DNA of 64,000 bases from Shewanella sp. MBTL60-112-B2. GTDB taxonomy: Bacteria; Pseudomonadota; Gammaproteobacteria; Enterobacterales; Shewanellaceae. Shown in pieces: positions 26,639 to 36,400 of this stretch; position 1 is the stretch's first letter; each line of letters opens with the position of its first letter. A program made the translations under genes and the position numbers. Location: contig NZ_BPFA01000016.1 in assembly GCF_019655055.1 (NCBI RefSeq), forward strand, positions 39,409 to 103,408, written 5' to 3'. Under the pieces are notes generated by a model. That model was not told where the DNA came from. It saw only the letters and a list, made by a program, of their open reading frames with translations, and did not search any database.

Positions 26639-28621
26639 TTAGAAAGTGTAATCCACTTTTACCCAAGCGGTACGACCCGGCTCGTTAACCTGGAACATAG
26701 GTGAGCTACCTGGAATATCGTTACCTGCACCAGAGCGACTAATATGCTCTGCGTAGGTGATATCGAATAAGTTTTCTACTCCGAAGCTGACTAAAACTGC
26801 TTCGTTATGCTTCCAGCTGGCGTTGACAGAAAGGGTACCAAAACCGCTACTTTCAGCCAAATCCTGGCCAGAGATGTTACCTTCGCCAATCGCCACTCTA
26901 TCTTGAGCGGCGACTAGGCGCCAAAGTAGGCCTGCCGTCCACTGGTTATATTGGTAATCTAAAGTGATACGTCCCTCTAGTGGCGGGATCTGCCCTAGTG
27001 GTGTGCCAGCTGTATCATTGTCGCCGTGACTGTAGCTGACGCTGGTTTGGCTAGAGAAATGCTCAGTTAATGGAATCGTTGCAGCGATTTCACCGCCATA
27101 GACGGTGGCATCGATATTATAAGCGCTGGTCATCTTGGTATTGTCATCAATTAAGATGTAGTCGCGGATCTCACCATAAAATAGCGAGGTCGAGATAGCG
27201 ATATCGGCTTCATAGATCCAACCTATATCTAGCTGAGTGGTTTTCTCTGGGGCTAAATCAAATGCTTTCTGGCTTGGATTATTCACATCAGACTTCATTA
27301 TCTCCCAGTAATCAGGCATACGTTGAGCATGGCCAACACCGGCATAGTATTGGCTGTTGCCCAAAGTGAGTTCATAGCGGCCGTAACCACTGAAGAGATC
27401 GTCGCTACGCTCACCTTTTTGGCCGACCATGAGTTCAGTTTTCCAGTGATCATAACGGGCGCCAGCAAGGAGCTTACCCACTGCAAAATCATAGCTAGAC
27501 TCTACAAATAGACCCGTTGCCTGATAGCGCATATTGTCTTTAAATGGCTTATTTAGAAGATCGTCTAAACCGTTATCTATGGCAGGGTTGATACTGCGAC
27601 CTTCGTGGGTGCTATCCATATAATCGGCGCCAGTGGTCAGAGTCCAATCATTTGCTAGGGTAAAATCAAGCCAAACATGACCGCCCTGAGTACCACGTCT
27701 GACGTTAGTCCCTGAATTTATGCCTTGGTCGAACTGATCCATCACATGGTCATTTTCATTGGTGTAGGCCTGAACTTCGATATTATTTAGCCATTCACTA
27801 TCAAACTCATGTTGCAGTAGAAAGGTGAGGTTTTCATTGCTGATCTCACGGGCTTTATTGGCGCGATCTGCATACTCTGCTTCACCAGATGAACTGCCAT
27901 ATGCTAATTCAAGCACGGTCGCTTCACTCGGCGTCCACCCTAGCGCAAAGTTATAGTTGGAGCGGTCATAACTCGACTGTACCTTGTTACCGTCACCGTC
28001 TTTATAATGATCGCTTTCTGATTGGTTAACATCCATATCGAAATAGTGCTTTTCGTCACCGGCTTTTAGCTCGACTAAGTAATCGGTGCGGCCAAAACTG
28101 CCCGCTGTCATGCTGGCGCGGCCATCTAAGCCCGGCTCATCGAAGTTGTGGCGATCTTTCTCGAACAATACGGTACCAGCACTACCCACAGGGCCGTATT
28201 TTACGGTTTGTGGGCCCTTGATGACGGTAATGTTGTCGTAGGCTTCAGGGTAAATATAGGCCGTTGGTGGATCCATTCGGCCGCCACAAGTGCCATAAAC
28301 GTGCTGACCATCGTCGACAATGCTTAAGCGTGAACCACCTAAACCGCGCAGGCTTGGATCGCCACCAGCGCCACCTTTGCGACCGATACTAAAGCCGGGA
28401 ATGGTCTTTAGAAATCCTGCGCCATCATAGGCAGGCAGTGGTAGTCGTGGCTTTTTAGGGTCGGTATAGGTCTTAGTCGGATCCTTCATCAATTCGCCGG
28501 TGACGATAATGCGTTCAACGGGCTCAGAGTCTTTCGTATCTTGAATAGTTTCGGCTAAAGCTGGGATTGAAATCAGCCCTAAGGTGACCACAGGAATGGT
28601 CAGCATTGTTTTCTTGTTCAT
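26639..28621 (-). CDS. TonB-dependent copper receptor (OprC/NosA type)
   Basis: Outer-membrane beta-barrel receptor of about 660 residues. A Sec signal ends at PALA, a TonB-box-like VERIIVTGE follows, then the plug domain and a barrel ending in the aromatic KVDYTF. The segment DGQHVYGTCGGRMDPPTAY and YDNITVIKGPQTVKYGP is the signature I associate with the TonB-copper family (OprC, NosA), so copper uptake or binding is likely. The start is the ATG at 28621; a GTG one codon upstream is less likely. Two adjacent dyads upstream (28691-28730) look like operators. Confidence 0.87.
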   Translation of the reverse strand: MNKKTMLTIPVVTLGLISIPALAETIQDTKDSEPVERIIVTGELMKDPTKTYTDPKKPRLPLPAYDGAGFLKTIPGFSIGRKGGAGGDPSLRGLGGSRLSIVDDGQHVYGTCGGRMDPPTAYIYPEAYDNITVIKGPQTVKYGPVGSAGTVLFEKDRHNFDEPGLDGRASMTAGSFGRTDYLVELKAGDEKHYFDMDVNQSESDHYKDGDGNKVQSSYDRSNYNFALGWTPSEATVLELAYGSSSGEAEYADRANKAREISNENLTFLLQHEFDSEWLNNIEVQAYTNENDHVMDQFDQGINSGTNVRRGTQGGHVWLDFTLANDWTLTTGADYMDSTHEGRSINPAIDNGLDDLLNKPFKDNMRYQATGLFVESSYDFAVGKLLAGARYDHWKTELMVGQKGERSDDLFSGYGRYELTLGNSQYYAGVGHAQRMPDYWEIMKSDVNNPSQKAFDLAPEKTTQLDIGWIYEADIAISTSLFYGEIRDYILIDDNTKMTSAYNIDATVYGGEIAATIPLTEHFSSQTSVSYSHGDNDTAGTPLGQIPPLEGRITLDYQYNQWTAGLLWRLVAAQDRVAIGEGNISGQDLAESSGFGTLSVNASWKHNEAVLVSFGVENLFDITYAEHISRSGAGNDIPGSSPMFQVNEPGRTAWVKVDYTF

Positions 28622-28690
28622 CACTGTTATCGCTATTGTTATTTATTTTTAGGGCTGTTTTACAGAGGTTTACGATAGCGATAAACCAAT

Positions 28691-28730
28691 TTGTCGCAAG
28701 GTGCGACAAAGGGTCACAGGTGGGTGTGAC
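28691..28730 (-). promoter_or_regulatory. Paired operator-like palindromes before copper receptor
   Basis: TTGTCGCA-AGG-TGCGACAA (28691-28709) is a perfect 8-bp dyad, and GTCACA-GGTGGG-TGTGAC (28713-28730) a perfect 6-bp dyad. Read on the minus strand both begin TTTGTC(G/A)CACC, so they look like two sites for one regulator. They lie 70-110 bp upstream of the start codon. Confidence 0.6.
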
Positions 28731-28758
28731 AAATCTCACTTTTTGTAGGCGTTAGGAA

Positions 28759-28782
28759 TAAAAAAGGGCGATAAAATCGCCC
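28759..28782 (-). terminator. Terminator of the NSS transporter gene
   Basis: GGGCGAT-AAA-ATCGCCC (28766-28782), with the A-run at 28759-28765 giving seven T on the minus strand, 29 bp after the stop codon. Confidence 0.88.
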
Positions 28783-28810
28783 TGATACTTGTGAGTAAAA
28801 TGGTGGTTAA

Positions 28811-30166
28811 TTAGCTAATTAACTGCACAATAATTAGGATGATAAGTACTGGGCAAATGTATTTCACATACCAAGGCCATACCTTCCAAAACAGGCTGTC
28901 AGTGCTAACATTATCTTGTGCGGCAATAGCACTAATCAGTTGGTTTCTGTTCCAGACCCAGCCTAAGTAAATAGCGATACCTAGTGCAATCAAAGGCTGA
29001 GCACGCTCGGTGGTTAGGGTGATCATAAAGCCAAATAGCATCTCAAAGTTAAACACAACCACCATAGACAGTGCAGCAACGACGCTGCCGACAATGAATG
29101 TGGCCTTATCACGACTCAAATTAGTCTTTTCTACCAGATAGCTGGTGGGCACTTCGACAATCGATATCGCCGAGGTTAAGCCTGCAATGGTCATCAAGAT
29201 GAAGAAGGTAATAGCCAATAAGTATTGGCTTATGCCGCCAATGGTGTCGAACAGGGCCGGCAATACGGTAAACACTAAGGTGTCAGAGTTCAGCAAGCTG
29301 CCATCTTCGGCAAAAATCTGTACACCGTTGTGCTGTGCCACATACATGGCAGGTAGCACCATAAGTGCGGCTAAAAATGCCACGCAGGTATCGGTCAATG
29401 TGACGTAGGCGGTTAGCTTGCTTAAGTCTTCTTTCTGACTCAAGTAAGCGCCATAAACCATCATGGCTGCGGTGCCTATGGTTAAAGAGAAGAAGGTTTG
29501 GCCCAAGGCGCCAATTAGCACATCGGCTTCAAACACCCTTGAAAAATCGGGAACCAATAACACTTCTAGCCCTTGCATCGCCCCAGGTTGAGTCAAGATA
29601 TAAGCCACACCAGCGACTAAGATCAATAGCAACATAGGCATTAGACGTTTTGACCAGCGCTCAATGCCTTTCTGCACCCCCTGGCGGATCACCAAGATCA
29701 CCAAGGCGATAAAAATTAGGGTGAACACTAAGTTGCGCGATAGCGAGAAGTCCATTAACCAAGACGCGACATTGGTTTGGCCGGTTAACTCGGCAACGGG
29801 AGCGATAGCAAAGCTGACAAACCAGCCCGATAAAATGCTGTAGAAAGTACAAATTAAGGTGGCCGTGATGATGGAGATAAAGCCGATTGCCTTACCTATC
29901 TTCTTGGCCAGCGGTTTAGTCGCAACCTTAGCCATGGCATCGGCTGGGTTAGTCTGTCCGTGGCGACCAATCATTAACTCAGCCAATAGCATCGGGTAGC
30001 CGAGTACTAAGATTAGAAACAGATAAACAAGCAAGAATGCGCCGCCGCCATGGGTGGCTGCTTGAGTGGGGAAGCCCCAGATATTACCGACACCGACAGC
30101 TGAGCCTGCCGCCGCCATAATAAAGCCTATTCTTGAGCTGAAGTGCCCTTGTTTTACTGTACTCAT
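28811..30166 (-). CDS. Sodium-dependent amino acid transporter, NSS (LeuT-like) family
   Basis: About 451 residues with eleven to twelve membrane helices. The first helix carries the family signature (GFIMAAAGSAVGVGNIWGFP), whose residues line the Na+ and substrate sites in LeuT, and the next loop has GGGAFLLVYL. Members couple Na+ entry to uptake of amino acids such as tyrosine, tryptophan or leucine; the substrate is not readable here. I start at ATG 30166 (MSTVKQGHFSSRIG); the longer frame needs a TTG. A purine-rich GAAAGAGAG precedes it. The Lrp-type gene 342 bp upstream may regulate it. Confidence 0.9.
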   Translation of the reverse strand: MSTVKQGHFSSRIGFIMAAAGSAVGVGNIWGFPTQAATHGGGAFLLVYLFLILVLGYPMLLAELMIGRHGQTNPADAMAKVATKPLAKKIGKAIGFISIITATLICTFYSILSGWFVSFAIAPVAELTGQTNVASWLMDFSLSRNLVFTLIFIALVILVIRQGVQKGIERWSKRLMPMLLLILVAGVAYILTQPGAMQGLEVLLVPDFSRVFEADVLIGALGQTFFSLTIGTAAMMVYGAYLSQKEDLSKLTAYVTLTDTCVAFLAALMVLPAMYVAQHNGVQIFAEDGSLLNSDTLVFTVLPALFDTIGGISQYLLAITFFILMTIAGLTSAISIVEVPTSYLVEKTNLSRDKATFIVGSVVAALSMVVVFNFEMLFGFMITLTTERAQPLIALGIAIYLGWVWNRNQLISAIAAQDNVSTDSLFWKVWPWYVKYICPVLIILIIVQLIS

Positions 30167-30508
30167 TGGAGCTCTCTTTCTGTGCTTATTTGTCAATTCA
30201 GAGCGCGCATATTAGTGCTTTAAAACGATACGTCAACGCCTTAAATTCGCGTTTAAGATTATTTTATTGATGCTTTATTTTAATTATTTAATCTAAATCG
30301 ACGTAGTTTGTCGCTTGTGTAATATAAGGCGATATTTGATTGCGTATGACTGTTTTAATCTATGGCTATACGCAATTAAATCATTTGTCGATTAAAGGAG
30401 GAAATGCGAGCGAATGCACAGATTATAGCCGCTATGACTAATCTGGGGAGAGGTAGCTTGGGTATATGCCGCTCGATGCTGTGTCAAAGCAAGTTGGATA
30501 AGAGAGAG
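30167..30508. other. Intergenic region, transporter to lrp-like gene
   Basis: 342 bp; AT-rich at the transporter side, where its promoter should be. It contains a near-perfect AGGAGG at 30396-30401, but only two bases before an ATG of a 53-codon frame that runs antisense into the regulator gene; I do not support that frame as a gene. Confidence 0.45.
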
Positions 30509-30985
30509 TTAAATCGGCAGTGGGATACTGGTTTGGTTTTTAACTTGTTTAAGCACGAAGCTTGAGCGCACACCCGCGATATGATCGTTAGTGGTGAGCT
30601 TGTCTAGCAGGAATACTTTAAAGTGCTTCATGTCTCTAACAAGCACCTTGAGTTGGTAATCGGCGTCGCTACCTGTAAGTAGGCAGCACTCTTGCACTTC
30701 ATCATAGCTGCTTACCTTAACCTCGAAAGCCTCTAAAATTTCGGTGGAATGTTTCTCTAAACGGACTTGAATATAGGCAGTCAGTGCGAGGTCAAAATGG
30801 TCGGCGCTTAGCAAAGTTGCGTAGCCTGCAATGTAGCCCGCCTCTTCTAGTGACTTCACTCGTCTGGAGCAAGGTGATGGCGATAAGCCGACTTTCTCGG
30901 CAAGCTCTTGGTTGGACAATTTTCCATGTTGCTGCATCAATTTAAGAATGTGCAGATCAATTTTGTCTAATTGCAGTTCAGCCAT
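30509..30985 (-). CDS. Lrp/AsnC-family transcriptional regulator
   Basis: A 158-residue regulator with an N-terminal helix-turn-helix (LSNQELAEKVGLSPSPCSRRVKSLE) and a C-terminal RAM ligand-binding domain (ECCLLTGSDADYQLKVLV), the normal layout and length of Lrp/AsnC proteins. Such proteins sense amino acids as dimers or octamers and often control a neighbouring transporter or catabolic gene; the NSS transporter downstream on the same strand is the obvious candidate (inference). Confidence 0.92.
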   Translation of the reverse strand: MAELQLDKIDLHILKLMQQHGKLSNQELAEKVGLSPSPCSRRVKSLEEAGYIAGYATLLSADHFDLALTAYIQVRLEKHSTEILEAFEVKVSSYDEVQECCLLTGSDADYQLKVLVRDMKHFKVFLLDKLTTNDHIAGVRSSFVLKQVKNQTSIPLPI

Positions 30986-31107
30986 GCTTGAGTCTCACCA
31001 GAGTTGGGGTTAATCATTATTATTTCTTTGCAGGCAGAATACCTTAATTGACATCAAGCGCAAGCAACCTATCTAACTGGCCCTCATAAAGAGGCCAGCT
31101 TAATTTA

Positions 31108-31914
31108 TCAATAGGCGGCTTTTAGTTTCGAAGGCAGCAGCAGGCTGAGTCTAGGCCATAGTGCCTGAGTGGCGTAGATGCTGCTAAAGGCGATGCAGCC
31201 ACCAATGGCGGTGGAGGCTAAGACATCTTGCGGCCAGTGCATGCCAAGCAGCATACGGCTAAAGCCCATAGCAATTGCCCAGGATAACAAAACTAGCGGC
31301 ATGGCAAGATTACCTGCAAGTAATAGATAATAGCCAACAACGAGGGCTAGGGTGACAGCAAATAGCGTGTGGCCAGATGGAAAAGCATAACCGACTTCAT
31401 GCTGCCAGTGACGTTTAATTGAAGCGCTAAGCTGCAGGTCTGGGCGAGCAATATCAAGTTGCTGAATAGCCACTCCTAAAATCTCTCTTTTTTCTGCTTT
31501 GCCATGTTGATAAAAATCTTGAGTGTTAAGCAAGTACTCTTGCTCTAACAGAGCTGCATTGGGGCGAGGCTCTGCAAAGTAGGGTTTTAAAAAGTGATTA
31601 AGGCTTAATGTGGCCGCCATACTAATGGAAACGGCTAAGACTAACTTTAGGAAATGTGCTTTGCTCATGCAGCGATAGCACGTCGTGAGTATGAGTAAGC
31701 CAGTGATGATGCCATAAGGCGCAGTGCCAGTGCTGGTTAGCCAATAAAGGGCTTCAGACAGCCAAGTGTTTAAGGTAATACTGGGAAATAAGTGGCTGGC
31801 GCTTAAATAGATAGCGGCAGGGAGCATTAATAATACTAGCCATGCAGCCAGCATGAGCTTATTGGTATGTTGAGGCAAAAATTGATTGTGCTTGTCTGGA
31901 TTAAAATTATTCAA
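31108..31914 (-). CDS. PAP2-family membrane phosphatase
   Basis: A 268-residue integral membrane protein with about six helices. The three PAP2 phosphatase motifs are present: FAEPRPN (K-x6-RP type), YAFPSGHTLFA (PSGH) and SRMLLGMHWPQDV (SR-x5-H-x3-D). Such PgpB-like enzymes dephosphorylate phosphatidylglycerophosphate, undecaprenyl pyrophosphate or lipid phosphates on the periplasmic face. Which lipid is used cannot be told. It is divergent from the DUF417 gene and looks monocistronic. Confidence 0.9.
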   Translation of the reverse strand: MNNFNPDKHNQFLPQHTNKLMLAAWLVLLMLPAAIYLSASHLFPSITLNTWLSEALYWLTSTGTAPYGIITGLLILTTCYRCMSKAHFLKLVLAVSISMAATLSLNHFLKPYFAEPRPNAALLEQEYLLNTQDFYQHGKAEKREILGVAIQQLDIARPDLQLSASIKRHWQHEVGYAFPSGHTLFAVTLALVVGYYLLLAGNLAMPLVLLSWAIAMGFSRMLLGMHWPQDVLASTAIGGCIAFSSIYATQALWPRLSLLLPSKLKAAY

Positions 31915-32151
31915 AAATTCCTCAGTACGTAATTTACAAAGCCCTGAAAGTTGGGCGTCATTAAAAAAACTAACTATTAAACAAGGCTATCTATTTAAGA
32001 AGGCTAGCCATATTAAGAAGATTAACTGTCGAAGTCGCGACATTCTAGCCCCTACGGATGAAGCATAAATTAATCTTATTTCATGGGATACTTAATTGGA
32101 TGAAAGGCATTAGTGATTTTGCAGGTCTACTGCAAAAAATTGGAGCCTTAC

Positions 32152-33006
32152 ATGTCAAATATACTAAAACACTTATCCGTTGCTAGCAGCGTGGTGATCG
32201 CACAGTTTTTGTTAGCGAGCTTTTTATTGCTGACGGCAATGGCTAGATTTACTGCCAATGACGCAAGCTATTTCACTAAACAGTTAATGCAGGTTGGTTT
32301 GCCTGATCTACCTTGGCTTAGTGCTGTAATTGGTGTTGTGCAGTTACTAACAGTGCTTGCGCTGTTTAAGCCGAAACAGAGCTGGGCGCAGTTAGTGATT
32401 TACTTTTATGCGGGGCTCGCCATTGTGCCGTTATTAATGCTGTTTACTCACCCAGTCTGGCTTGAGAGCTTGGGCGGTTTTCCAGCCATAGGTGCCGGGC
32501 AAAGTCTTATTAAGTATTTAGGGATCTCGGCTTTAGCGATATTTATTGCGTCATACTATGATGGCAAGCAAGGGCTCAATGCTGTGGCAGAAAAACTAAT
32601 GCTAGCTGGAATAGTACTGGTGATGGCATGGATTGGCGGCATGAAGTTTACCCAGTATGAAGCCGACGGAATTGAAGGTTTAATGAGAACTAGCCCGCTG
32701 TTTAGTTGGATATACGATATTTTTAGTGTATTGCACGGTTCGTATTTTATTGGCGTGATAGAGCTTATTGCTGTGGTTGCTATTGGGTTAATGCCCTGGT
32801 CTAGCAAAGCCTATCTTACGGGGGTGAGTGTTGCGGCGCTAACCTTTGCGGCCACACAAACGTTTTTGATAACTCTGCCAGCCTATGACACCAGTATGGG
32901 CTTTCCTCTGCTCACTGGCAGCGGTCAGTTTATTGTCAAAGATCTAGCCTTGTTGGCTTGTTGCATTATTTTAATGGCTAAAATCTCCGACACCATAGCT
33001 AACTAG
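32152..33006 (+). CDS. Duplicated DUF417 (YkgB/RclC-like) membrane protein
   Basis: About 284 residues with eight or so hydrophobic helices. The second half (from about residue 148) carries the DUF417 pattern seen in E. coli RclC: IGGMKFTQYEADGI, TSPLFSW and MGFPLLTGSGQFIVKDLALL. The first half ends with a diverged copy of the same pattern (GGFPAIGAGQSLIKYLG), so the protein appears to be an internal duplication of a protein that is about 200 residues in E. coli. Start ATG 32152 has TTGGAG six bases upstream; a GTG at 32113 is less likely. RclC is linked to hypochlorous acid resistance; no rcl regulator is nearby, so the role here is unknown. Confidence 0.82.
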   Translation: MSNILKHLSVASSVVIAQFLLASFLLLTAMARFTANDASYFTKQLMQVGLPDLPWLSAVIGVVQLLTVLALFKPKQSWAQLVIYFYAGLAIVPLLMLFTHPVWLESLGGFPAIGAGQSLIKYLGISALAIFIASYYDGKQGLNAVAEKLMLAGIVLVMAWIGGMKFTQYEADGIEGLMRTSPLFSWIYDIFSVLHGSYFIGVIELIAVVAIGLMPWSSKAYLTGVSVAALTFAATQTFLITLPAYDTSMGFPLLTGSGQFIVKDLALLACCIILMAKISDTIAN

Positions 33007-33020
33007 AGATAGAAATAAAA

Positions 33021-33046
33021 AGAGTCTCTATTTAGAGACTCTTTTT
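33021..33046. terminator. Bidirectional terminator, DUF417 gene / ubiK
   Basis: AGAGTCTCTA (33021-33030) pairs with TAGAGACTCT (33033-33042); A-run before and T-run after allow termination from both sides. Confidence 0.88.
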
Positions 33047-33064
33047 ATTCATGCCGTTAGGCAA

Positions 33065-33319
33065 TTAATCAGCTGCGTTTAGCTTAGCTTCAAGCGCATC
33101 AACTTGCGCTTGCAGTGCTTCTAATTTTTCACGGGTTTTAATTAACACGTGTTGCTGTACTTCAAACTCTTCACGAGATACCACATCTAGTTTCTGTAGC
33201 TGGTTTTGTAAAACCTGCTTGCTGCGTTCTTCAAATTCGCCCGCAAATTGCTTTAATCCACTAGGAAGGTTTTCGCTTAACTGCTTAGCCACTTCTTCGA
33301 TTTTCTTTGGGTTAATCAT
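33065..33319 (-). CDS. ubiK: Ubiquinone biosynthesis accessory factor UbiK
   Basis: An 84-residue protein (YqiC/BMFP family) with an amphipathic N-terminal helix (NPKKIEEVAKQLSENLP) and a C-terminal coiled coil (REKLEALQAQVDALEAKL) that trimerises. In E. coli UbiK binds UbiJ and promotes aerobic ubiquinone synthesis at the membrane. Length and pattern match. Stand-alone gene. Confidence 0.92.
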   Translation of the reverse strand: MINPKKIEEVAKQLSENLPSGLKQFAGEFEERSKQVLQNQLQKLDVVSREEFEVQQHVLIKTREKLEALQAQVDALEAKLNAAD

Positions 33320-33445
33320 TATCTATATCCGCTTAAGTACATAGTGCCTGTTATTCTTTGATTGTACCTGAGCTCAGTTATATTGCCAAAATAATCACCA
33401 CAGTTTGCAATAAGAAGATTGCGTTATGTGAAGGTGATTAGGTAA

Positions 33446-33472
33446 TAAAAAAGCCTGCAATTGCAGGCTTTT
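33446..33472 (-). terminator. Terminator of the RND efflux operon
   Basis: GCCTGCAATTGCAGGC (33453-33468) is a perfect palindrome flanked by A and T runs, 20 bp downstream of the RND pump stop codon on the minus strand. Confidence 0.85.
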
Positions 33473-33491
33473 AGGTTTATTAAACGAGGGC

Positions 33492-36400
33492 TTAAGCTTT
33501 TGCCTCTTCGCCGGTATTCAACGCTTCATCGAATACTGGAAGTGGCTCGTGCTTCTCTGCTAGATAGGTGTAGATAACTGGCAAGACAAACAGGGTAAAC
33601 ACGGTACCGATAGCCAGACCCGATACAATCACTAGACCGATATTAAATCGTGCCACTGCACCGGCTCCTGAGGCAAATAGCAGCGGGATCAAACCTGCGA
33701 TCATCGCTGCGGTTGTCATTAAGATTGGGCGCAAACGTATGGTTGCTGCATGCTTAATGGCATCAGCCTTACTAAGAGCGTTATGCAATTGCTCTTCTTT
33801 TGCCACCTCACACATTAAGATGCCGTGCTTAGTGATAAGGCCCACCAAGGTAATAAGTCCTACCTGAGTGTAGATGTTCATCGATGAAAGCCCAAATACA
33901 TGAGTCCAACCTAAGGCGACCAGGGCACCACTAATCGCTAGAGGTACTGATACTAAAATAACCAAAGGATCTTTAAGGCTCTCAAATTGACTTGCTAAGA
34001 CTAAGAAGATGATTGCTAATGCTAAACCAAAAGTGGCATAAAGCGCTGAGCCTTCTGTGACATATTGACGTGCTTCACCTAGGAAGTCATAGCTATAACC
34101 CTTAGGAAGCTCGTTATCACCGATATTCTTCAAGAAGGCAATCGCATCACCAATCGCAACTCCAGGTGCTGCTACACCGCCAACGGTAATAGCGTTCATC
34201 TGGTTAAAGTGTGGCAGTGAGCGTGGCTCTGATATTATTTCGATATCCACTAGGCTAGCGAGTGGCACAGAGCGCCCATCTGCAGCAGTTAAGTAGTAAC
34301 CTGCTAGCGCCTCAGGGTTAGCTCGGAGCTTACGTTCAACTTGCGGGATCACTTCATAGGAGCGACCATCTAAGTTAATGCGGTTGACGTAGCCATCACT
34401 CATCATGGTGGTCAAGGTTAAACCTATATCTTGCATGGTGATGCCGTAAGCACCTGCAACATCGCGTTTTATATGAATTTTCATCGACCCTGAATCAAAC
34501 TTTAAGTTGATCTCTGAGTATACGAAGAGTGGGCTTTTTTGCACTTGTTCCAGCACGCCCGAACCGATTTGGAATAAGCTTTCGAAAGACGTCGAGCTGG
34601 TAATCACGAACTGGATCGGCAGGCCGCTAGATGCACCTGGAAGTTCAGGCATCTGGAAGGTGGTCACCGCCATACCTGGGACATTCTTGACCTCTTTACC
34701 AAAGAACTCCTGCATCTGCTTCTGACTCTTATCACGCTCACTCCAAGGCACAAGCGGTGCGATACCAAAGGCTTGGTTAGCACTTGGCACACCCACGAAC
34801 GCAAGCGAGGCTGCAGATTCTGGCTGAGCGCTAATCATGTCGGTGACGATTTTCATATTTGCTTGGATGTAATCCAAGTTAGCGCTCGATGGCGCGGTAC
34901 CCATCATCATTACTACGCTTTTATCTTCACTAGGAGCCAGTTCTGATGGGATAAAGCTAAACATCACCGGCAGAGAGGCGAATACGATAAGAGCAAAAGC
35001 GATAACTACAGGTCGCTTATCCAGTACGGCAGTAAGCATACGGTTGTAGCGGCTGGTTAAGCCATCTAAGAAGCTCTCTACACCACGCTCAAAGCGGTTG
35101 GGTGCTGCGTGCGCTTTAAGAATTTTAGAGCACATCATAGGTGATAGTGTCAGTGCCACGATACCAGAGATAAACACCGCACCCGCCAAGGTTAAGGCGA
35201 ACTCTTTAAACAAGGATCCTGTGACTCCCCCCATTAAGGCAATAGGGGCGTAAACGGCTGCTAGGGTAATGGTCATAGAGATAACGGGTACGGCAATTTC
35301 TCGTGTACCAATTATCGCGGCCCTAAATGGTGTTTCACCCAGCTTGATATGCCTGTCGACGTTTTCCACCACCACGATGGCGTCATCAACCACCAGACCG
35401 ATGGCGAGTACCATGGCTAGCAATGTCATCAGGTTAAGAGTGAAGCCAAACATCTGCATGATAATAGCTACACCAATGAGCGATAGAGGGATCGTGACAA
35501 TTGGAATAATAACCGCTCGCAATGACCCTAAGAATAGGGTGATTACCACGATGACAATCAATGCCGCTTCACCAATCGTCTTAATCACCTCGTTAATCGA
35601 TTCATCAATAGCCAATGATGAATCATATAGAATACGTGCCTTAATCGAGACCGGTAGGTTACGTGTGATTTGAGGCATCATGGCACGTGCATCGGCAGCC
35701 ACAATTAACGGGTTGGCCGTAGGTGTAACGTCAAGACCAACGACAACCGCCTCTTGGCCATCGGCTAAAGCGCGATAGACATCATGGCTCTTATCTAAAT
35801 TTACATCGGCAATATCGCCTAAGCGGATCACCATGCCATCTTTGCTGCCAATAACCAGTTTCTTGAGTTCAGCAACGGTGGCAACTTGGGTGTCAGCAGT
35901 GCCGTTGAGTAAGGTAAAGGTATTGTTGGTTTGACCCACAGCAGACTGGTAGTTGTTGGCCTGCAAGACGTTCATGACATCAGTTGATGATAGGTTAAAC
36001 GCACCCATACGAGCAGGGTCTAGCCATATACGCATAGCATATTTGATACCACCGTATAGGTTCACCTTGGCGACACCATCGATAGTAAATAGCTCTGGCT
36101 TAACCACGCGTTCGAGATAATCGGTGATCTGACTTGAGTTAATTTGATTACTATAGAAAGAGATATATAGGGCCGAGGTTTGTGAGCCTGTAGACATCTC
36201 AACAGTAGGATCTTCAGCTTCTTTAGGTAACTGAGAGCGTACCGAGTTTACCTTAGCCAAGATGTCGGCTAAGGCGCCATTGGGGTCGGTATTGAGCTTC
36301 ATATAGACAGTGATTTTAGAGCTACCTAAAAAACTGTCTGATGTCATAAAGTCAACGTTGTCTGCCTGGGCTAACGCTTGCTCCAAGGGCTGCGTAATAA

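Noticed and set aside
30404..30565. 53-codon frame with AGGAGG just upstream
   Set aside because: The Shine-Dalgarno is only two bases from the ATG, the frame runs antisense into the lrp-like gene, and the peptide resembles nothing I know.
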